From: Epiperipatus broadwayi | Taxonomy: Eukaryota > Onychophora > Udeonychophora > Euonychophora > Peripatidae | Reading direction: 5' to 3' | Length of the DNA: 64,000 nt | Assembly (NCBI GenBank): GCA_028023455.1 | Contig: JAQFVV010012477.1 | Location: 5,200,751-5,264,750 of the forward strand | Shown here: piece after piece, positions 53,694 through 64,000 of the stretch | Layout: each line of letters opens with the position of its first letter | How positions within the stretch are numbered: the first letter of the stretch is position 1 | Notes under the pieces: generated by a model | What the model was told of the DNA's origin: nothing | Seen by the model: only the letters and a program-made list of their open reading frames with translations | Databases searched by the model: none | Position numbers and translations under genes: made by a program

Positions 53694-54312
53694 TATACAT
53701 TTAAATGTCTGATTGGCATAAGCAGATTTTCTACAGCAGCTTAATAATAATAGTAAGATAATTTATTCACGTACTGTTTGTACATACTTACATAATGAAA
53801 TAATAATCTTTATTTACATTCACACATATTACATCGCACAGGCAATCCAGTATCAGTTAGTGTCTTTACAACTGACATAAATGTATTCTCTATAGAAAAT
53901 TATATACTGCGTTAGTACTAAATAAATAAATAATCATAGTGAGAATTTATTAGTTTAACTTCTAACACATTTTCAAACAAACAAAATAGGACAATTATAG
54001 TAAAGTTAATGCGTTCCTTGTAAATAAAATACATATTTCGTAAATTTAAATGTTTAAGCGCGATTAAAAAATTCACATATTTTGAATTTTTCCAACAGTT
54101 TTTTTAAAAGTTAAATAAATATTTTTTTTATATAGAAATATTAAAATCAACAATTAATTATTTAATCACAGTGAATTTTTGTACTATAGTACTGTACAAT
54201 ATAATAAATTTACAGTTTTCGCTTAGATCTGCCTGGAGAATTTAAACGTAGTATGTAATGTAGCAAAGCAATCACTTTTTAGTTTCGTAAATTCATTTTC
54301 ACGTTTTAAAAC

Positions 54313-54381
54313 ATGGCTAAACCAGTGGCCCATCGGTCTCTTACACCCTTAATGGCACTAATTCGAGATTTACTTCTTGGA
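54313..54381 (+). CDS. Putative first coding exon of an unrecognised gene
   Basis: ATG at 54313 opens MAKPVAHRSLTPLMALIRDL then LLG, ending exactly at a consensus splice donor GTAAGT (54382), phase 0. The exon is clearly richer in G and C than its flanks and the peptide looks like an N-terminal amphipathic or targeting segment. Without splicing, the frame runs only eight more codons to TAA. No matching downstream exon was identified up to 64000, so the gene would have a long first intron or continue beyond the window. Family not recognised. Confidence 0.4.
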
Positions 54382-55044
54382 GTAAGTAATAATTGTATAT
54401 ATAAATAACATTTTAGCTTTCAATTATAGGTAAGTGATAAAGTTTACAAGTCGTTAAGGTCAAGGTTTTTGATATCTTTTACATAGTTTTTATTACAATT
54501 ATGAAAATAATATCATTTTTCTTATATTTTTTTTTTTGCAAATTCATAATTTTAAATTATCGAAATAACTGCAGTTTATTAACATTTTGTAATAAAATGG
54601 TTGTTCTCTTATGTGAAGATATCTATGGAGTAATATTCGTTGAGATAAAAAAAAAAAAGTCTAAACAATCGCTTTTTTGATCTTACTAATAATAATAATA
54701 ATATAAAAAAAACAGTGAAGGGAAAGATATCATTCACCACGCTAGTCTATTACCTGATACTGAGAATTTTTACGTTTCTTATTTCGTCTTATAATTGAGA
54801 ATAGTTTATTATTGATTTTAGAATTGCTAATGACTTAGTACGAAAGACTCGTAACGATCGGATTTTAAATAATTTAAGTGGCCAGAGACAAAGAAAGAAA
54901 ATAGAGAAAGAGAATAAGAGAAATAGCATAGAGAGGAGATAGAAAAGTCTATTGAAAAACATGCTTAATTAATCGGGACCAGGTCGATTAATTTTAGAAC
55001 TTAAAAAACCATTAACACTTGTTTACAAGGACCTTATACAAGTT

Positions 55045-55130
55045 CAGGGATAGTGCATTCGTTGAACATATTTGTGATCTGGTGTTCAAATCTAGGCCAA
55101 GTAAAATTCTTTTCAAGATATTAGGCATTT
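55045..55130 (+). repeat. Old tRNA-derived SINE remnant
   Basis: GGGATAGTGCATTCGTTGAA and GTGTTCAAATCTAGGCC resemble A- and B-box regions of a tRNA head. Similar B-box scraps occur near 38660 (minus), 57262 (minus) and 57868. Too eroded for a family. Confidence 0.35.
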
Positions 55131-58100
55131 TCTCTAGGGTAACTGCTCCAGTCAATCTAGTCAAAATGTGTATCTAATTGTGTTTAGTTAGAAAATAAAA
55201 GAAGGCAGGAACAATGTTCGCATTAGTAAGCCTTGTGAGTACTGCCTTCTTCATTGCCACTTTATGAGACAATTGAAGAGACTTTTGCCATTCAGTCTGC
55301 TTTTTATTAAAAATGCTTGTTTTATTATTTAAATGATTTACTGAACAAATATCTATTAAATAATGAAAATAAATACATTAAAACAATCCATAAAACAAAA
55401 ATAATTTGAAAATAAAATATTAGTAACATTTAAAAAAAAAAAATCATTACATATTAAACCATTCAACAAATAACTTGAAAAGTTATTGGTAGATTGCTCA
55501 TGTTAATAAAATTTTTAGATTACAACATTGTTTAGAAATATGCATTCAAAACCATTTTTTCACAAATCATTCTAGTACCATAATCTAGATTCAACTATCC
55601 ATTTTATTTGAGATCTGTTATATGTATATTCTTGTGTTCAGTCAAACAAAGGTGGAAAATTTAAGCTCACTTCTTTGATCAATAGTCAGAATAAGGAAAT
55701 AAATAAATAGGACATTTCTTTAGTCTCACTAAGTAGAATTTTTTTTTTTACCTTCGCATCCCATCTTTACTTTTGATGGTTATCTAGTTTTATTTTCAAA
55801 TTTTTGTAAGTTTTGAAAAATAATATTTGGTGGAGTATGGACTTGCTACTGAATTTGTATTGTCTTACTATAATGGCAATATTTATAATTTTTTTCATTT
55901 TTATGAACATTAAATTTGAAAAATATTTTTTTCTCACTGTATGTAAGAATACATAAAAAATTTTAAACTTTTTCTAAAGGATAATTAAATTACATTGAAA
56001 TTTTATCTCATTTGCAAATAATATTTTAATACCAGCTTTATTACAAATTTATATGTTTACCAGTAAACAATTTACTAATAAGCAATATATATATATATAT
56101 GTGCTATCATTTTCATTCTCAATTTGTTATTTTTAAACAAAATAGATTGATTGATGATGTTTTTTCCTTTTAATTAGAAAAAAAACTTATAACTCCAAAT
56201 GCTTCCTAGCTGTACAAGACCCACTTGAGAACAGTGGGCAGTTCTAGTCACTTAAAATCATTCTCAGTGTGCCAATTATACATATATTTTAGTTTTATTT
56301 TATAACATTTTAGAAACTTTATTCATTTTATCACCTGTAAATTTAAGCATATTCAAATTATCTGAGAAGTAATATATTTTACAGCCAAGATAAGTATATA
56401 TATATTCGCCATATTCTTTTGTTTATATTTCTGTCAGCTTATACTTTTTTTTTTTTAAAAAAAAAAGAATTACAAATAAACACATTTATTTGATACATGT
56501 TTTTTTCAACAAATCTTTATATTATAATCTTATGTTACATTTTTTGGTACTATAGTTATTTTTTTATTTCCATTAATAATTTTCACTTTTGATCTGTTTG
56601 TAAGTAATTATTGAATATTGATAATTCATTCGTAAGAGTCATTGAATTCAGTACACCTCTGAGCATGAACTAGGGTTTTTGCATGTAATTAGGGTATGGA
56701 TCCTTCTAAGCTAGAAACTCAAGCTTGTTAATAAATATTTACTTGATTAAATAATTGGTTTCTTCAGAAAATTTTTTTAAGAGAAGGAAAAATTTGTTTA
56801 AAGAATTGAACGATTTTTGATTAAAAAGAGAGACATTGAGTGAGGATATTCTTTCTATTTAAAAAAATGTCCTTAAGTCTTTTTCTTATTTATTTTATTT
56901 AGATAATGTTTTGAAGCTAATTTAATAAAAAATATTTTTTTAAATATTGTCTCATTTTGATGCCTAATACCATTCAGTGTCTGAGGCAGTCATTTCACTG
57001 CCTCACCTATTTAATCAGCCCTAAGATTGATGAACCATTATCTTATCTGACATGGCAACAGAAGTCGCTCTTGGTCAATCCCTGTTTATTGTTTATTCAC
57101 AGTTAACTTTTGTATTTGCCTTCTGTGGATTCTGATAGTCAGTGTTCAGCACATAAATATCTATTTACCAACCAATAATCAAATAGCTAGCTGAGTCTAA
57201 TATCCAAAAAAAAAAAAATATCTTAAGCTTTCTTTGGAAATTCTCTGCAAGCAAAAAAAAAAATTCAAAATTATTTGGATTCAAACCCTAGTTTAATTTG
57301 ATATGGTCGGTAATTCACATACCACTACATCATGAGCTGAATTTTAGATTACAATAATGCATGACCATATAATTTGACGGCAAATAAGTATTATAAGTAA
57401 AAAAAAAATTTCTAGATAAAGAATATTATGATGAAACAATTAAAAACATTTATAGATTTTTCATTGTTTTTAAATCTTAATAAAAATCGTAACACATGAT
57501 TTGTTATGCTGTAATATTTATAAATATTCTGACAGATTTTCATTTTTTGTGAAAGACGTGGTGAGTACTTGAATTTTTAAATGTAATGACAGAAATTATG
57601 TTCATCATTTTATCCAGTCAATCAGTCCAATTTCTGGAGAAAGCTATTTCCTGGCTGAAATATTTACAACAAATTTACAATAATTACAAAAATGATTTCC
57701 CTTTCCATAAGCTTTCTTATCGTTAGCAAAAAAATGTTGCCATTTAAAGAACATCCTCAACTTTTTCCTTAGATGTACGTTACATATGTTTTATTTATAA
57801 GCATATATATTTACATGTATTAAGTGAGCTGCTTGGAGTAATGATACTGTATATCCTTGACCTCGGTTTAAATCTTCGATATTAAAATTTATTCAGGTTA
57901 AAAATTTTTTTTTATTCATGTAACTGGCCAATAACCAATCCAACTAATTTTTAATTTAATAGTAAAACAAGTTGTAGAAAAACTTTAACTCTTGTTAATT
58001 GGCCATTAGTTTGGCTAATGAGTATAGTATTTTTCTCTGAGAATATTGGAAAGATACTTGCTTCACAGTGAACTATTTATAAGCTGTTTTATAACTATAT

Positions 58101-58964
58101 TACTTTTACTATATCTTTATAACTTATATAACTTAATCATTATTATTATTGTCTGTCATCTATTGAAAGACAGATCTCACACTTGGTACTTTTGCTATTT
58201 TCTCTGTCAATTTCTCTCTTTTGATTTTGTTTTAAAAAGTCATATTACTAGAACTTATTTTAGACTCTTTCTCCATTATTTAAGTCTTCTCCATAATAAA
58301 TTTATTTTCCCAAATATTTAAAATTTCCTACCTATCTACAATTTGTATTTAATCTTTTGTCTTCTTCATCTTATCTTCATTAAGTTTTAGTTGAATTTGT
58401 TTTTCATTTTGAATTTTCTAAAATTTTTGATCCATTCTATTTAACATTTTCTTATGTTCATTCTCTAATAATTGTACTAACTGCTATATTTTCAGAAAAA
58501 TATGATACATTGAACTTTTTCTTCAATGTTTATTTTAAAATGAACTCATTCTTCAACTTTTCTTAAAAATTTCATGCTTTATTTAATGTTTATATTTTTT
58601 TATTTTGATAAACAAGATCCTATCTTATTCCTCTGTTTCCCATTGATCTTTTTGTCCACATTTTCTAAATTCAAATTATTTTTAGCATGGAAGCATATAT
58701 AGTAGTATTAATAAATTATTATGATTTGTAGTTAGTGATATTTAAGGACTTATAATTAATTACTTTTATGTTTCATATATTAATTTTATAGCAGTCATTA
58801 TTGGGGGTGGGCGAAAGGAAACATTATCTCAGTTTTATGGAGTAATAATATATTGATGAAAACAAAAACGTGATAACATCAGTCTAGAGTATACTATAAT
58901 ATGGGATAGAGACATGGACCATAATAAAGGAAAGTGACTACAGGTTATTGATAATAGATGTGGA
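55131..58964. other. AT-rich spacer
   Basis: A small hairpin (AGAAGGCAG / CTGCCTTCT, about 55200-55252) is the only structure seen. The 91-codon frame at 58046 is hydrophobic and AT-driven; no gene called. Confidence 0.5.
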
Positions 58965-59280
58965 TTATTGGTGATCAGTAGATTGAAGAAAAAGGACAAA
59001 TTGAGAAATCAGAGAAATCATCAGAATGAAAAAAGATATGACAACCATCATTAAAGAAAGGAAATTAAGATGGTTTAGTCTTATTAAAAAGCTGAATAAG
59101 AATAGAATAGCGAGGATTATGATTGACTGGAAAGCAGAGGGAAGAAAAAAGTGAGGGAAATCAAAGAAATAATAGAAAGAAAATCTGATAGACAGCATTG
59201 TAAGGAGTGATTCTATTAGCGGCAGATACTATAATTAGAAAAATATTGAAGACTAAAATACAAGAGAACTTTGATTGAAG
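58965..59280 (+). pseudogene. LINE ORF2 C-terminal fragment
   Basis: From 59026 the frame reads MKKDMTTIIKERKLRWFSLI and KKLNKNRIARIMIDWKAEGR, then KK and stop. The sequence L-R-W-F-x-x-I-x-x-x-x-x-x-R-I-x-x-x-x-x-x-W-x-x-x-G-x-R-K is the usual end of several LINE ORF2 proteins (normally …GHVxRM…GxRxRGRP). Upstream frames match the same region in a shifted frame. A short fossil. Confidence 0.6.
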
Positions 59281-61333
59281 AAATCCTGAAGTAGAAATAT
59301 ATTTACATGGCTCTGAATTTTATTTTCTTTCATTGATATTATTTCCTCCTTAAAATGAACTTCATTGACCTTTAATATTTTAATATAATTGAAACAAATC
59401 TATTTAATAGTTTTCATCAAGATAAAAATGGAAAGTGGATGTGTGTGTGAATCTGTATTGGCAGCTGAATATCTTAATATTGTTTCATATTGAAATTAAA
59501 ACTTAAAAAAAAAAATGTATTAATTATTAGCATTGTTTAAACAATTATTATTATTGTTTGATGTACTTTCTGCCCAATTTCAATATCAACTATTTTTTTT
59601 ATCACTTTCACAACTACATTATTCAAACATATTACTTCAATATTTAAACATTTAATCTTTATGAAAATATGTTGAGACTCTGTAGTTGAATAAGAATTAG
59701 TATTTATATCTAATTATGCTTTATGCAACAAATCCCTTTAAAAATATCCTTCCACATAAAATGTTAATACTCCTACTGACTATTAGCATATAAAACTTTA
59801 AGGCTGACATCTTAAAAAATATGTTTGATTTTATAATGGATTCTAAATTGATTTCTATTATGATCCTTAACATTTAAGTCACAAATATTAAAAAAAGAAC
59901 TGTATATATTAACAAAAACTTATTGGCTAAGTGAAATGGAATTTTATAATTTCATCAACCCAAATATTTTTAGGCATATTATTTAAAATTAAAATTAGAG
60001 CAATATCTGCGATTCTCAGAATCATTTTCTATTTCACTATCATTCTTTTCACTTCACAATTACTTTGCAGTTTGCTTATATACTAACTTTTTTTTTTTTT
60101 TTTTTGTGAATATGAACCCAACTATTTTTCTTTTATGTAAATAAATTTATTAATACTACAATCCAGTGTAGTTTGATGCAATGCTTGAATAGCAGACTTA
60201 AAAGTTAAAACTTCCTAGATCACTTCTCATTTGAGGTAAATAAAAAATCTTAAAATATGTGGGACTCCTCAATACTTTTGCTCTACCTTAAACTCTTTGT
60301 TAGCCTAAGTCTTCATTGTCATTGGCTATTGCAGTTAATTGTTTGTTAATTTTCTTTATAGATTGTCTGCTGACTGCCAATACCAATGTTTATGGCTTCA
60401 GTTGTTTCAAATGATGTCAGTTCATTTGCAAATTAATATCATCATTAATTTAACTCTTTGTCACTTCTACTAACTGATTATTTTGCCATTCTTGTATATT
60501 GCAACCTTTTGTAATAAACTTTACATTATGATGAATATACTTTACAGTCTTTCAATACTTTTTAAAAAAAATATAAACATCACTGTATATTAAACATACT
60601 CAGTGCATTGTTTATTAGATCCCAAATTGATTACATGGAAACATAGAAAACTAAATTAACAGTATTTTACATGCATATGAAGATATTAGATCTTGCAAAA
60701 TGTCATTGCCAATATATTTACCATAGACTTATTGACAAACCCTACAAAACATCTAAGAAACGCTTAGCTGTATGTACTTCATGATGGCTTACTGATATGT
60801 GATTTATCAGAAATACTAAAATGGAATTATAAATTGAGAAATATATGACTACATACTGTTATATCAACATGAATGTCAAATATTAGCAAATAGCAAGCAA
60901 AACTATAGATTAAAAAAGTTTACTTGGATTTAAAGATTTGTATAATGTTTTAAGAGATTCATTTTGATGTGTGTATAAAGACACAGCAGTCTTGTAAAAA
61001 CAGTATGCTTAACCAAATTAATTATTGTGAAGCTTCTAAAGTGTTTTTACAAATCTTGATCTTCAATTTTTGTTGAGAGAATTGAAAATCTAATAATGTA
61101 TTTTTCAAATCTATTAAAAATGCAGGTAGGATTTATGTAAATATTTTACCACAGATGAATTTGTTTCTTAGATTGGATATCTATATAAAAGACTGGTAGG
61201 TAATTTTTGTTCATAGATGGAGGTAAAACAAAATTATCTATATGGTAATTAAATAGTATTTAATAAAATAAAATTCTAATTAATGACTTGTGTAATGCTT
61301 CATAGATGGCACTAGTTTACAGTCTGCTTTTAC

Positions 61334-61620
61334 AGAAAGGGCACGTATAATGAAGTTATGGGAAAATAAATATGAAAAAAGTGATTATACAGAAAGTAGA
61401 TTATTGGTTTTTATGCTGGGTTTGGAAAAAGATAAGGGGGATTTAAATATAAAAGCAGTAGAGTTGACAAAGATTATGTTGTGGAAATGGGATGGAGCAG
61501 AATATGGGAAAAATTAGACTGGGGAATGTAAAATTAAGTAGCTAACAAGGTTTTTCTTGGTATAATTGCTGAAAGATTCTTGACTTCGTTTAAGGAGTAG
61601 CTACAGTACATCACATCACA
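61334..61620 (+). pseudogene. LINE C-terminal fragment, copy 1 of a local duplication
   Basis: The frame reads IMKLWENKYEKSDYTESRLL, VFMLGLEKDKGDLN and KIMLWKWDGAEYGKN, stop at 61517, then a shared 3' flank. About 85% or better match to 61739-62022 at an offset of 405 bp. Confidence 0.6.
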
Positions 61621-61649
61621 TGAGAAACAAGAGAATATACATATAAATG

Positions 61650-62022
61650 GAAAAATATGGATGATTTAGTCTGTAAATTGTGTAAGGAAGAATAGAAAAT
61701 ATTAGGCATTTGTTAATTGAATGTAAATGCTTGAAAATAGAAAGGATACAAATAATGAAGTTATGGAAAAATAAATATGAAAAAAGTGATTATACAGAAA
61801 ATGGATTATTGGTTTTTATGCTGGGTTTGGGAAAAGATAAGGAGGATTTAGATATAAAGACCATAGAGTTGATAAAGATTATGTTGTGGAAATGGGATGG
61901 AGCAGAATATGGGAAAACTTAGAGCGGGGAATGGAAGGTAAAGTGGCTAACAGGTTTCTCTGGACATAATTGCTGAGAGATTCTTGACTCCATTTAAGGA
62001 GAAGTCACAGTGCATCATATCA
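61650..62022 (+). pseudogene. LINE C-terminal fragment, copy 2 with zinc knuckle
   Basis: CKLCKEE, a stop, then in the next frame IRHLLIECKCLK and MKLWKNKYEKSDYTENGLLV … WKWDGAEYGKT. The CxxC … H … C knuckle shows a LINE ORF2 C-terminus. The downstream part is duplicated as copy 1, so the two arose from a local tandem duplication or two insertions of one 3' end. Confidence 0.6.
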
Positions 62023-62245
62023 TATTATTTCAGTGTCATTATACATATATGTTTGTTTATATGGAGATATAAGCTAGAGGTAATTGAAAAACAGATAAGT
62101 CATAATACAGTCACTACAGCTTTTTCGGTGAAATAATAGAATGGGGATCAGAAGGATTGCATTTTTTATTTGCTAATTTTGGAGATATGTGATTTTTATT
62201 AGTAATCGTAATTAGCGATCTCTTTGTAGCAATAAAATTTATGAA

Positions 62246-62988
62246 ATGTTAGCACTATTAAAAATAAATCAAAATGCTATGTTGCAGGAGTTATCAGATG
62301 AAAGTAGGAAAGTAGGACTAAAGATAAATGTTAAAAAGACTAAAGTAATGTTTAATAGATTTTCTCAAAATATGAAAATAAAGATTGATTATGATGAATT
62401 AGAAGAAGTTAACAGTTACAAATACCTTGGTCAGATTATTAATACAGATGGAAATATAATGGATGAAATTAATCATAGAATTAAACTTGGTTGGAGTGGT
62501 TTTAGTAGAAATAACTTGATATTAAAAGGAAATATGCCTATATGTTTGAAAAGGAAGATTTTTAATAAATGTGTTTTGCCTGTTCTTATGGATCTGAGAC
62601 TTGGACACTTAATAGAAGAGCAATACAGAGACTTCAGACCACTCAAAGAAATATGGAGAGATGCATGTTGGGAGTAACAAGAAGGGATTGAAAATGCAAT
62701 GTATGGGTAAGAGAACAAACAGGTGTTACTGATCTCATTGAAAAAGTTAAAACACTGAAGTGGAGTTGGGCTGGACATATTGTTAGAAGAGATGATAACA
62801 GATGGACAATTGAAATTTTAAACTGGATTCCAAGAGATTGTAAAAGCCATAGAAAGGGACCACACATGAAATGGATGGATGAAATGAGAAAGTGTGCAGG
62901 GGTGATGTGGAGAAGAGAAGCTAAAGATAGGAAAAGATGGATTGAACTTGGAGAGACCTTCATTCTGCAGTGGATTGATAATGGTTGA
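62246..62988 (+). pseudogene. RTE/Nimbus-like LINE ORF2 3' half, frameshifted
   Basis: Frame 1: SDESRKVGLKINVKKTKVMF (post-palm region), YKYLGQIINTDGNIMDEINH, CLKRKIFNKCVLPVL, frameshift at about 62596, then YGSETWTLNRRAIQRLQTTQ, RNMERCMLGVTRRD, stop, VTDLIEKVKTLKWSWAGHIV, RRDDNRWTIEILNWIPRD, and MKWMDEMRKCAG up to a TGA at 62986-62988. The order GLKIN..KTK, YLG..I, YGSETW, W.GH..RR, G.P...W.D is standard for RTE-like ORF2 ends. RT motifs A-C are absent upstream. Inactive. Confidence 0.85.
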
Positions 62989-63127
62989 TGATCATGATTC
63001 TAAAAAGTAAACTTCCTTAAAGCGAATAAAAAAAATTTGCTGATAAAGTCGTTCTAAACATTAGGTATTAATGTAAACATCACTTGCAATATTGTAATTA
63101 TTTTAAATATATGATAATAATTAAGCT

Positions 63128-63225
63128 ATTCATTCAGTATACTGAAGGTTTACTATAGCCAATAAACATCACATGATTACCAATACGTATAGAGAGTTTT
63201 GCCTGTTTTAATGTTTACTATAGTA
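63128..63225. repeat. Fragment related to the hammerhead element of locus 2
   Basis: AAACATCACATGATTACC is followed by AGAGAGTTTTGCCTGTTTTA. Both strings occur in 52628-53345, but here in opposite relative strand, as in the inverted end of that element. No ribozyme core remains. Confidence 0.5.
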
Positions 63226-63239
63226 CATAGAGATTTGAT

Positions 63240-63610
63240 CGTAGAATTTTTAGTCTATGTCCCTTCTCCACTCCATCTCAAGCAACTGATATAAATGATC
63301 ACACACTTGTGAAAAAGATAAATGATCCCCGATACTTCATGCAGAATCAGTTGGATCAGATAATCTCCCACATATATATATACAATCAGTGCTTAGTTTA
63401 TATTAAGATAGCAATTCTTAAATTTTAATGAATAGGTTTCAGTTTTTTCAACAATTCAACTGCCTATTTCATTGAAAAACTAATAATGGAATGCTCAAAG
63501 CCCTTGGCGGATTTGATATTACAGTCATACCCATATAGATATTACATCATGTATATCTGTTGTTTGAGATGGAACAGAGAATATAGACTGAAAATCCTAA
63601 ATTCAAATTT
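63240..63610. repeat. Foldback-family copy, eroded
   Basis: Contains CTCCACTCCATCTCAAGCAA, TGCAGAATCAGTTGGATCAG, AGTGCTTAGTTTATATTAAG and a centre with CCATATAGATATTAC. Both termini are diverged. Confidence 0.6.
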
Positions 63611-64000
63611 CTCTGTTTAGTATATGGTAATATATATATATTTTCTTGATAAATGGGCTGTCTCCTATGTTACTATTTAATTTTTATGACTAGATGTAAT
63701 AAAATTTAATCTACAGTTAAGTCATGCGTTGTTTTGAATATCATTCAAACTAGTTTCAAATATTTTATGATTCTTTTGTATGTATTAGATGCACATTGTC
63801 ATTTCTACGTATTTGTTAAGTTTTTGATGTTAAGCTCCAGGTCACACAAGTTGTCTTTATAGAGTGAAATATCATATCAGGAATAAAGGTTATAGACTTG
63901 TTTATATGCAGAAGGACTTTTTTAATGTACGTTATTGATTCATTTGTAATGCAATGATTAAATATTGACTTATTAGTTAATAATATAAACTAATAAACAA

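Noticed and set aside
58046-58321. A 91-codon hydrophobic frame as a membrane protein
   Set aside because: The hydrophobic residues (Leu, Ile, Phe, Tyr) are those encoded by T-rich codons; composition explains it.

Overview
The window is very AT-rich eukaryotic, almost certainly metazoan, DNA. It holds long perfect microsatellites (ATT, CTAT, TA), Penelope-like elements, LINE remnants, a tRNA-derived SINE, a Merlin DNA transposon, a hAT remnant, an LTR element, and repeats carrying hammerhead-ribozyme folds. There is no prokaryotic operon structure. The species cannot be named from the sequence; an AT-rich invertebrate fits.

Layout. 1-9 kb: AT-rich spacer, a 1.24-kb palindrome of two inverted Penelope-like 3' ends (3862-5100), a LINE C-terminal scrap and dispersed foldback-family repeats. 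9-10.7 kb: a minus-strand LINE remnant. 13.96-18.3 kb: giant ATT, TA and CTAT arrays. 18.67-19.30 kb: a two-copy repeat, each copy carrying a hammerhead fold. 21.47-24.18 kb: an apparently intact Merlin transposon with 33-bp identical terminal repeats, an 8-bp target duplication and an uninterrupted 294-residue DDE transposase. 25.4 kb: a SINE. 26.7-28.3 kb: a second minus-strand LINE. 30.2-32.4 kb: hairpins and foldback elements, one with arms about 98% identical. 33.7-40.2 kb: scattered exon-like pieces (promoter-like TATA/CRE, GC-richer exons, splice sites, poly(A) signal) that may be one poorly conserved or decaying host gene. 42.8-45.65 kb: a degraded LTR retrotransposon. 46.5-50.55 kb: a Penelope-like element with broken RT and GIY-YIG regions, a SINE insertion, a duplicated non-coding unit and 180-bp inverted ends. 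51.7-52.05 kb: a hAT fossil. 52.05-53.56 kb: foldback repeats into which a 718-bp hammerhead element has inserted with a 12-bp target duplication. 54.3 kb: a possible first coding exon. 59-63 kb: LINE fossils.

The most notable content is a family of retrozyme-like or Penelope-terminal-like repeats with hammerhead ribozymes. Four copies at two loci share the catalytic core, a tiny stem III and the proximal stem I, while the distal part of stem I differs in sequence but still pairs. One locus also shows the signs of target-primed insertion (target duplication and a 5' inversion). The Merlin element is the only uninterrupted, recognisable protein gene. Most of the rest is transposon remnants, simple repeats and AT-rich spacer.
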